This document shows positions 35,197 to 43,600 of a stretch of DNA of 64,000 nucleotides, piece after piece. The position numbers were made by a program, and so were the translations under genes. This DNA comes from Chenopodium formosanum (lineage: Eukaryota; Streptophyta; Magnoliopsida; Caryophyllales; Amaranthaceae): positions 44,845,001 to 44,909,000 of the forward strand of contig CM044857.1 in assembly GCA_024500155.1 (NCBI GenBank), in the 5' to 3' direction. Below the pieces are notes generated by a model. It made no database searches. It was not told the origin of the DNA and saw only the letters and a list, made by a program, of their open reading frames with translations. The stretch's first letter is position 1, and every line of letters starts with the position of its first letter.

Positions 35197-35972
35197 TAGG
35201 GGTGGCAATATCATCCAAACCCAATGGATAACCATCCACCCGATCCAAATATATGGACGAAAACCCGAACTTAAGTGGATGACGGATGGATGATGGATGG
35301 GTTGGGTGACGGATCGGGTCGGATACGGATGATGATACATCCAATCCATCACCCGACCCATCCATCCACCCGTTAAATTTATATATAAAAAAAATAAAAA
35401 TAAATTTTTTTTTAATAAATTATTGTCTATTGTAGTGTTAGGAATTGACATTTGTTTTTAATTTAGTAAAAAGGAACGAGTATTAGAAGGATGTATAAAA
35501 GTTTTAATTAATTGATCATTTTTTTTTTCAAATCTCAATTTTAATTATTAAGGGTCCGTTTGGCATCGCTGTGGTTTTCTGTTTTTTGGTTTTTTGTTTT
35601 TTAAAAGTATATTACATATGTTACATAATGGATCAAAAAAAATTTAGACCTATTAAAATCATGATAATTTTGAAAACTGACAACAAAAAAGTGAAAACAC
35701 CTTTTTCTTGTTTCCTGTTTTTGGTTTTTAGTTTTCAAAAAAACAGGAAACTGAAAACCAAAAATGATGCCAAACAAGCCCTAAAGTGCAAAGTTGTATT
35801 TATATATATATATTTCACCCGAATTATCACCCGATCTACTCGATTCATCCATGGATGACGGATGGATCGGATGTGGATGAAGGAAAATTAGGTGATGGAT
35901 GGGTCGGGTGATGGATGGATTTTTGGCGGATGACGCATCACCCGACCCACCTCCGATCTATTGCCATCCCTA
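35197..35972. mobile_element. Non-autonomous hAT-like element, 776 bp, with a nested insertion
   Basis: The ends TAGGGGTGGCAATA and CTATTGCCATCCCTA are inverted repeats, flanked by a perfect 8-bp duplication AGTAAGGG (35189-35196 and 35973-35980). Subterminal GGATGGGTCGGGTGATGGAT words are mirrored left and right. No transposase frame. It separates duplicated units 2 and 3, so it arrived after, or during, the tandem duplication. Confidence 0.85.
35552..35781. mobile_element. PIF/Harbinger-like MITE nested in the hAT element
   Basis: The ends GGGTCCGTTTGGCATC and GATGCCAAACAAGCCC are inverted repeats. TAA flanks both sides (35549-35551 and 35782-35784), fitting a 3-bp Harbinger duplication. 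Inner mirrored GGTTTTCTG/CTGAAAACC words extend the hairpin. Being inside the hAT element it is the younger insertion. Confidence 0.75.
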
Positions 35973-36223
35973 AGTAAGGGTGTGTTTAACAATTATTTTG
36001 TTGTGATTGATAGTGTTTTGACTAACTATTTTTGCAAAAAAGTTACATAAGCAAATTGCTCACCCTCTCCAAGTAGACAATATAGCAAGGTGGTTCATTT
36101 CCCATATATGAGAGATTACATTACATAAATTAAGAAAAACTACAGATTACAAAATAAAATTAAATAAACCCGGGTCAACATTTATGGACTCAGATGATGC
36201 ATACATGGTATTTGAGCGGATGA

Positions 36224-36564
36224 TTAAGCGGCTAAATCGCGATCGCCACCTTCACCAAGTTGGTCTGGGGCATGACTAGGCGAGAAGAAGTCATCAATTG
36301 CATAGTCGATCCTTTCTATCAAGTATAGAATGAACGTACAACCAACAAAAGCCAAAGGGTCTGGAAATAAGAAAAAAAAAAAAAAAAAAAGGGATTAGTG
36401 GAAAAAATCTAGAATTTTATCAGCAAAATTAATTCCAAATTTAGGGGGGAAGAAGAATGAGCCTGACCTGTAGGAGAAAATAATAAGGAATTGAAAAACA
36501 GAACAACGAAAATGCTAAGATACTTGAAAATTTTAAAAATGTGGATGACTCTGATTAATGCCAT
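36224..36564 (-). CDS. Unrecognised small protein with two hydrophobic segments, copy 3 (77 aa, two exons)
   Basis: Exon 1 is 36564-36468 and exon 2 is 36360-36224, phase 1. The protein begins MALIRVIHIFKIFKYLSIF, runs through a hydrophobic segment to FSPTGDP, and has a second hydrophobic stretch AFVGCTFILYLIERI. It ends with HAPDQLGEGGDRDLAA. Compared with copy 2 both exons are intact, the donor and acceptor are conserved, and the tail gains two codons net without a frameshift. The strongest identity is at the FSPTGDP junction, AFVG-TF and HAPDQLGEG. No known family is recognised. It lies between the two short COBRA-like genes, all on the minus strand, and may be co-expressed with them (inference). 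Confidence 0.55.
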
Positions 36565-36633
36565 GTTTTGTAAAAAGTTTGAGGTTTTATTTTAACCTCG
36601 TTTCGGGCTGTATAGAAATCAAACTGAGATGAG

Positions 36634-36640
36634 ATTTATA
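36634..36640 (-). promoter_or_regulatory. TATA box of small-gene copy 3
   Basis: TATAAAT on the minus strand about 75 bases upstream of the ATG at 36564. The following ATCTCATCTC is shared with copy 2. Confidence 0.5.
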
Positions 36641-36860
36641 TGTTGTGTTATACTTGACTTGTATATCTTAAGGCTTAGCAACTTGGTTGTAAATAATTAC
36701 TACTATTACCCAAGGTCAGCTGAGTATTGTTAAATTAATAATTTGAATGATATGATTTTTTTTGTATCTTGAGAAATATTGTTGTGTAATGCAACCAGGT
36801 TTAGTTTATTATGTGGATATGTGTGTACTGATGTGAATTATGTATGTTATTACTCCATAG

Positions 36861-36871
36861 TTTGAAGTCAA
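36861..36871 (-). promoter_or_regulatory. W-box-like element upstream of small-gene copy 3
   Basis: Minus strand TTGACTTCAAA, preceded by GTTTG-type sequence, about 300 bases upstream of the ATG. It is identical to the two elements upstream of the short COBRA-like gene at 39.5 kb. Confidence 0.35.
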
Positions 36872-37028
36872 ACTACGTCGGTGATGTTTCTGAATTTCGG
36901 AAAGAGTAATGCTATTTACTCGGTACGTTTAGCTATTTTTGTAGAACAGTTCATGATCTAAGGACTGGTTCGGCAATAATAATTAAGCTTTTGTAAATTT
37001 GCAATGGTTTTTAGCTAGGTTTAACTAA

Positions 37029-37787
37029 GGTTAATTTTTAAATTACTACCCAAAAATGTAACCACATTTGAACTAATCATCCGTTTAATTTTTTATTTTA
37101 AATTACCACCCTTTAAATTAAATAAATGCTCAGATTACCACCCATTTCAAAAATCCGGTGGATTTTCCGTCTGTGGGCCTCACCTAACGCTTATTTTGAC
37201 CCTTTTAACTTATTTTTTTCCCCGATTTTCTTTTAAAAACGCTCTCCTAACTTCAATTCACATTTCCTTCACCAAATTCTACCAAATTTCACTATAATTG
37301 GGGTAAATAGGTAGATTTGGGAATTAGAGTTTATGGAATTAAATCGAATTGGGGCTGAAATTGGGGCTTTGAATTCACGAGCGAGCCACCATCTTTAGCT
37401 TTTAGTAGTGAGTGGAGGAGAGAGAAAATGAATGAGAAGGGTGACAGTGTAATGGTGGTGATATATTGGTTTTTTTTGTCTGAAGTTGTAAAATTTGGGG
37501 GGGTTTTAGAAATGAAATTAAATTGGTGTGTTGAATTCAATGAAAGAAATAATGATAGGTTGAGTGAAATATATCAGTGAGATGATTAAATTGAGAGAAA
37601 AAAGAAAAAAAAATTGGAGGGAAGTTAGTTAGGTGGGGCTCACGGACGGAAAATCCACTAGATTTTTTAAATGGGTGGTAATCTAAGCATTTATTTAATT
37701 TAAGGGGTGGTAATCTAAAAGAAAAAATTAAACGGGTGGTTAATTTGAAAATGGTTACATTTTTTGGTGGTAATTTAAAAATTTTCC
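37029..37787. mobile_element. Non-autonomous MULE-like element, 759 bp
   Basis: A perfect 9-bp duplication TTTAACTAA flanks it (37020-37028 and 37788-37796). Its terminal inverted repeats exceed 150 bases: left GGTTAATTTTTAAATTAC, right GTAATTTAAAAATTTTCC. Mirrored inner words include CCGGTGGATTTTCCGTC on the left and GACGGAAAATCCAC on the right. Long inverted repeats with a 9-bp duplication indicate a Mutator-type element. The middle has no transposase; short open frames there look random. Confidence 0.88.
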
Positions 37788-37977
37788 TTTAACTAATGAT
37801 AATTTAGTTAATATTACTCGATTGGTTAAGTATTAATGTCCATTGGAAGTATGGAGGGAGAACTCAAGCTCTCTTCAATGATGGCTACTACGAATAGAAG
37901 TTTCTACAACGATAACAAAGCTCAGTAAGATATCTTGAATACGGTGTAACAAACAACTTTAGTCAAGACTAGACTAT

Positions 37978-38139
37978 GGGTCTGTTCTGATTTACTGAAC
38001 TGAGCTGAACTGAAATGATTGAAGATGAACTGAACTGAAATGAAATGAATTGTTTATGAAAGAAAGAAATTAGGAAATGAACTGAATTGAACTGATTGGA
38101 GCTGAACTGAAGTAAAATTAAGTTGAAGAGAACAAATCC
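37978..38139. mobile_element. PIF/Harbinger-like MITE, second copy of the 11.1-kb family
   Basis: Starts GGGTCTGTTCTGA, ends AGAGAACAAATCC, is flanked by TAT on both sides (37975-37977 and 38140-38142), and is filled with GAACTGAA words. It has the same structure as the element at 11068-11216 but has diverged from it. Confidence 0.7.
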
Positions 38140-38464
38140 TATGTCTTTTCAAAAAGAGTATGGAGCATTAAAATTAAAAGCCATGACATCCAAGTGTGAA
38201 CTTTAATTTATAAGATAAAAAGAAAAGGAGCATCACTCCATTACAATTACAAGCTTATTAGCTCATATTAGCATTAAGATACACAACATCTGGCACGAAT
38301 AACATCTTTGATTACATTTTTCAAAACGGAAAAAAAAAAAAAATTAAATGTGTGAATTCAGTGGCAATCTGATATGATTAGGGAGTGTATTAATGTACTC
38401 CGATCCATCCACGAGGCGAAAGCTGAGGCCAGGGAGCAGGGCCAGTTGCCGTGCTTGATCTTCC

Positions 38465-39552
38465 CTAAAACCCGACTTGTGCAGGAGATTTCCGGGCACC
38501 AGAATATACGCATGTAACATTCCAAGTCACTGTAAAGTGTTCGCACAAAGATGTAAATAATAAGCCTCGGTAGAAAAAATTAATAAACTATAGAATGATT
38601 AGTGCATAACACAAAAATGTCCTGTTTTTACTTTAGATGAAAATAGGCCTTACTTATAGCTTGAGTAACTCTCCTCTTATCCGCGGTAAAAAACCGAGTA
38701 GGCTTTACTATCTTAGCAGGTCCACAGCTATAACCATCTCCTGGTGCCTTGAACGTGAAATTTTTGGGCAATTTGACAGTTTGATTGGTAGTGCCTTCTT
38801 GTCCCACTGCGATTTGGAAAGCACTCTTGGAACGAGCTTGATCATGGCCGGACCATGGAGCGAGCACTCCTCCTCGACAACAATCTTCGATTTGTTGGTT
38901 GTAAGGAGTTCCAGGCATAAAGTCTACTATAGTGGGGTTCTTTATACAACTATGTGGGATGCTTCCTTTAAAATGTGAGCAATCACCTTGCTCTGTTGCT
39001 TGAGCTCCTGTCATAGCCCATATTACCTCCTGTCCTGCCCACGTCCACCCCAATTTCCATCCTGGTGCTCGAATGCTACGATTCCTTTGGAAGTTGTAGA
39101 TTGTAACTACACCCTGCAGTAGGCCACACCACACATTTACAGATTAAAGGGTTTGATTTTGAATGCACCCATCAATATCAGTCAATGATATGATGCGATA
39201 CGAGTAACAGATAAGCATTTGTTAAGAATTACTTACAACATAGCCATCAGGAGTCCAGCTTAAAACATCCCACTTAATTGCTATATTTCCATTTGAACCA
39301 TTATTAGCCGCTTCTAAAAATAACCAAGCAGTGTTTTGATACAAGATATAAAATTACTTCAAATTTTCACATTAGACAATACAATTCATAAAAATAAATG
39401 TTAAGTTGATTATAGCAGAAACAAAACAAGTATTCCGAATAAAGGAGCTAATAATGCTAATGCAAGTATAAGTGAGCGAGCTAACCTGTAGTAATGAAGT
39501 TTAAGAGATAGAGGAAGAACACAAGAGAACTCAAAAACCTGAACATGGGCAT
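38465..39552 (-). CDS. Truncated secreted COBRA-like protein (222 aa, no CCVS or GPI region)
   Basis: Exons 39552-39486, 39313-39237, 39113-38654 and 38529-38465 join in phase to 222 aa. A second in-frame ATG two codons in could also serve as start. Order: signal peptide MPMFRFLSSLVFFLYLLNF, then GNIAIKWDVLSWTPDGYV, GWKLGWTWAGQEVIWAMTGA, QGDCSHFKGSIPHSC, DFMPGTPYNQQ, CCRGGVLAPW and YSCGPAKIVKPTRF. Exon 4 gives MTWNVTCVY and ends after YSGARKSPAQVGF. As in the copy at 32.4-33.5 kb, the CCVS cluster, C-terminal region and GPI tail are missing and PHCC is PHSC. The shared tail pattern (Y-x-G-x-x-K-S-x-x-Q) points to one truncated ancestor rather than two independent breaks. N-terminal residues remain well conserved and the frame is intact, so I call it a gene, not a pseudogene. 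Confidence 0.8.
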
Positions 39553-39663
39553 GATCTGAATTTGATAGATAATTATTTTTGTGTCACCTTGAATTAAGTG
39601 TTAGTTATTCCAAAAAAAATACGGAGTAATACAAAGTGGAGTACTGTATTATTATTTTCCAAG

Positions 39664-39741
39664 TTTGAAGTCAACGATCGACCAGCCAATATGTGCTGAT
39701 TATTCTCCTTTGAAGGCAACTATTTCAAAGTTTGAAGTCAA
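39664..39741 (-). promoter_or_regulatory. Pair of W-box-like elements upstream of the 39.5-kb truncated COBRA-like gene
   Basis: TTTGAAGTCAA occurs at 39664-39674 and 39731-39741; on the minus (gene) strand this is TTGACTTCAAA with the W-box core. The elements lie about 110 and 180 bases upstream of the ATG. The sequence around them is itself partly duplicated (GACCAGCCAATATG versus AACCAGCTATTGAG). Confidence 0.4.
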
Positions 39742-40510
39742 CCAACCAGCTATTGAGCTTAATGTCTTTGACCAATTTCATATATCAACAGTATATATTA
39801 GTAATATTACTCTAGTTTTATGTATCTATGATGAAAATAAATACGGAGTAGTGGTTTTGGAACTAGATAAAATCAGTTTTATTTTTCATTATTATTATTT
39901 TTTATAATAACCATCTCACTTTTTTTTCAAGTGTTGAAGGAAAATGACTAAAATCGGACATATAAATCCTAAATAACAAAAAAGTTAGGCATATATACAG
40001 CTAAATTAATTTCACTGGAATCACTACTAAGGCAACCGGGTACAAGACATATGCTAATTAGTCCCATACAATTAAAAGCACGCGTAAAAACTTTTCTATT
40101 AAGGTTTTTTTTTTTTTTCATTTAAAAATATTTTACACAGAAATATAATCAAGTAATGAGACTAATAACCCAATAAAAAAACTCAAAAATGCATCTAAGC
40201 ATCTAACCATGCACCCTCAAGTCCCCAACAAACGTCAGCAAGCACGACACGAAATTAGTAGGTTGAGACTAAGCCTGGACGAGCAGACGGCTAGACCACC
40301 ATGCACCATTGGCTCGTGGGGAGGCATGGTGATGCCAGCCTAGTTTTAGAAATGAGGACGTTTTTCTGACGTGCTAAACCACGTTTTCCCTCAATTTAGT
40401 AATCCCAATAATTTCCTCGTGAACAAACAAAGAACTCTTCTTTAAAAAATAAGAGAAAATAAAAAAGAGCAAAGAATACAACAACTTCTCTTCTTCTTTC
40501 ATTTCTTTGA

Positions 40511-40557
40511 ATTTTGATTTGATGGGAAGTTTTCACTGTACTTCATCAAATCAAAAT
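40511..40557 (+). promoter_or_regulatory. Hairpin with upstream ATG in the probable 5' UTR of the carrier gene
   Basis: ATTTTGATTTGATG and CATCAAATCAAAAT are perfect 14-base arms around a 19-base loop. The last ATG of the left arm (40522-40524) opens a 22-codon upstream frame (MGSFHCTSSNQNHS...) that stops at 40590, 92 bases before the carrier start. If transcription starts upstream of 40511 this could dampen translation; the start site is not known. Confidence 0.4.
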
Positions 40558-40682
40558 CATTCATTAGTTCAGATTCCCAATTTTAATTGAGATTTTGAAC
40601 AATTTTCCCCCTTTTCAGCTTATCTTCTGATTTTAGGGTTCTTTGATTTTTTTGTTCTTTAATTTAATTTTTCTCTATTCAA

Positions 40683-43600
40683 ATGGGGTCGTCTGGTCCT
40701 CGAACTCCGGCATTCGGACAAACAGAGATTAATTGGGATAAGTAAGTGTTTCATTTATCATTTCCTTGATTATGTCAAATTTCCTCAATTAATGTTCATA
40801 AATTTGAGATTTCTTGAGCTTTTAATTTGCAATTTTAATGTTGCTGGATAATTTATAACCTAAATTTCTTATATTAGTTTCACTTAGTTAATTTAAGTAT
40901 TTGGAGTAGAATTTTGCTGAAATTGAAGATTTGATGACAAACCTTTGTTTATTTGGTGAATCTTAGATATTTTAGTTCTTTAATTTTTCATGGATATGTA
41001 ATTATAGTGTTAAACATTTAAGTTATTTGGTATTTTATATGTGTAATGCAGCATTGCCCCTCTCTGAGGCGAGAAATTGAGAACTTTTTATCGTTTTAGA
41101 GTTTCGGATGAGTTTTTTCAAAGAATTAATCTACTATATGAACTGATATATCTGTTTTTCTTGTTTACTTGATAAGCTAAATTTGTACTTCATATTAGTT
41201 TACAAAAACAATTAATCATACAAGACATCATTATCTTAGGATGGATGAGAAAAGAAATAGAGATGGTAGCTGAAATGGGATAGAATAGTGTATGTTAGTT
41301 TGGTAATTCTGAAGTTGATTGTGCAACTATCCAAAGAGTTTTGGCTGCTACTTTGTTGGATTTACCAAGTTTTTTTTTTTTTTTAAATGGGTCCTCTTGG
41401 TGACAGTTGATGATTATGATTCACTGTCTCTGTTCCTACCTTTGGCAATGGAGGGTTGTACTTTTGAAAGCTTGATATTCAGTCCATAAGTACTTCGTAT
41501 GTAGTAATGCTTCACGACCCATCGATTGCTTTCATTGCTAAAATAAGATTAATGTTTAAAGCGTAAAATTTCTGGTAACTTTGTAACTGTTATAATGATT
41601 GGGAGGCTTTATTAGGCTTAGAGTTGGTATTTAATTTGTGCTATGTGGACACATTCCCCAAAGTGGGAGCGCTTCTTGAATTTGATGTACTCTCTTTGTT
41701 TAAATATGGTTTTAAGATGTTACAAACTTACAATGGTGCGTCACTCCACTCCCTTAAAAATCTGTTGTCGTGAGGGTGTTCATTGGAATATTGGGATTTG
41801 ATACGCAGTACAAGTTTATCAGCATGGAACTTGACTTTACTGGGAAAGTCATAGTCACTCATATGGTGTAATCCTATAAACAAGTATGTAAGAGTGCTAG
41901 AATAGTGCTCTTGTACAACCTCTTATGATGTCTGCAATATCGGCCAATAGGTTTCAAAGGATATTCTAGTTCAATACTTGTGTCATAATTTCACGTTTCT
42001 ATATTTTCACTTTTTCAGACTTTATTCTTCATTTATGCTGCCTCAACTAAAGAAACAGTACCTCTGGCCTTTACTAGTGTTGTACATAATAGGGTGCCTT
42101 CTTCATTAATACATATCATGTTGCCTGACCTTTTCCTGAATGTTTTTAACAAGCCGCATTTTGACAACGATTAGAAAACCTACAACTTTATTGAAGCCTC
42201 TTATACAAAAGATCTTCACCCTTGTTTTTTATTCTTTTTTATATAAATATTGAGTATTTTTTGGTCTGATCACATTAAGTCACTGTGAAATATTCTTATG
42301 TCTTTCTAAGATATTTATTGCATTGATTTGATTGTATTGGAATGTATCTATCCTTTTGGACAATAATTACAGTAGCTTTCTTCTTAACCCTGTTAAATGT
42401 CTAAGCAGTTTTATTTTAAAATTTTGCTTTTTATAATTTTTTGCAGACTTGACAAGACAAAATTCTATGTTGTTGGAGCTGGGCTTTTTACGGGAATTAC
42501 AGTAGCACTTTATCCAGTTTCTGTTGTTAAGACTAGGCTACAGGTTGCTTCCAAGGATATTACTGAGAAAAGTGCATTTTCAGTTGCCAAAGGCATATTG
42601 AAAGCTGATGGTGTACCTGGTTTGTATAGAGGTTTTGGTACTGTCATCACTGGTGCAGTTCCGGCCCGGATTATATTTCTTACTGCTCTAGAGACTACTA
42701 AAGTGGCGGCATTTCGGATGGTTGAACCACTTAAATTGTCTGAACCGTCACAGGCAGCCATAGCAAATGGTATTGCTGGCATGGTTGGTTCACTTTCAGC
42801 ACAGGCTGTGTTTGTTCCAGTCGACGTGGTATGTATCTGTTTCGAGTAGTTGAAACTAAGCTTGAATATAAATTTGGGTTTGTTCTATTATAGTATCATT
42901 GTAATTGAACAAGTACCTATAATTAGGTCAATTCTGTGATGTCTCTGACAACAAGTTTGTGTGTTTTGACTGTGGCATGTCTACTTTGTGAGTATCTACT
43001 TTTGTAACAAACATTATGGAGTCAAAGTCACTTAGAATCCAAATTACTTGTGTGATCTTTTGCTTTCATGAATATGCTCTTCTTTGTTGTCCTGTCAGTT
43101 CTCAATTATTTAGAAAGGCTATGCTTATGTGCTTTTCATAGAAAGTTGCGATTATTTATTAACTTCTCGAGGCCAAACTTCTGTTGCTTTTTTCATTTGA
43201 TAAACACTTTTATTGAAAGAAACTTAACTGTTAACTTTTACCTGATTCACATTGACTATACACCTTGACCCTTTGTTTTTTCTTCCTACCTTTGAAAATT
43301 AGGTTAGCCAGAAGTTGATGGTACAAGGATATTCGGGTTATGCAACATATAATGGGGGCCTTGATGTTGTTCGCAAGGTTGTTAAATCAGATGGTGTTAG
43401 GGGACTGTATAGGGGGTTTGGTCTATCAGTGATGACATATGCCCCTTCCAGTGCTGTATGGTGGGCCAGTTACGGCTCTAGTCAACGTTTATTTTGGAGG
43501 TAAGGTATAAATCTCTATAGAGTTTAATTCTGAATTAAGGCCTAGTGATAATTTGTGTTTTATTGAGACTAAGTTGCTGTATCAATATAGTGAAAGTGTA

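Larger units (their letters stand above)
39553..40682. other. Head-to-head intergenic region, short COBRA-like gene (-) and carrier gene (+)
   Basis: Holds the W-box-like pair, two TACGGAGTA words (39620, 39842), poly-T and pyrimidine tracts, and towards the right the probable 5' UTR of the carrier gene. No other gene is recognised; the 80-codon plus-strand frame at 39665-39907 is not supported by any family feature. Confidence 0.5.

Noticed and set aside
35087..35451. Two minus-strand frames of 92-97 codons with HHPSSIRHP-like repeats
   Set aside because: They lie on the left end of the hAT-like element and reflect its GGATGGGT repeats.
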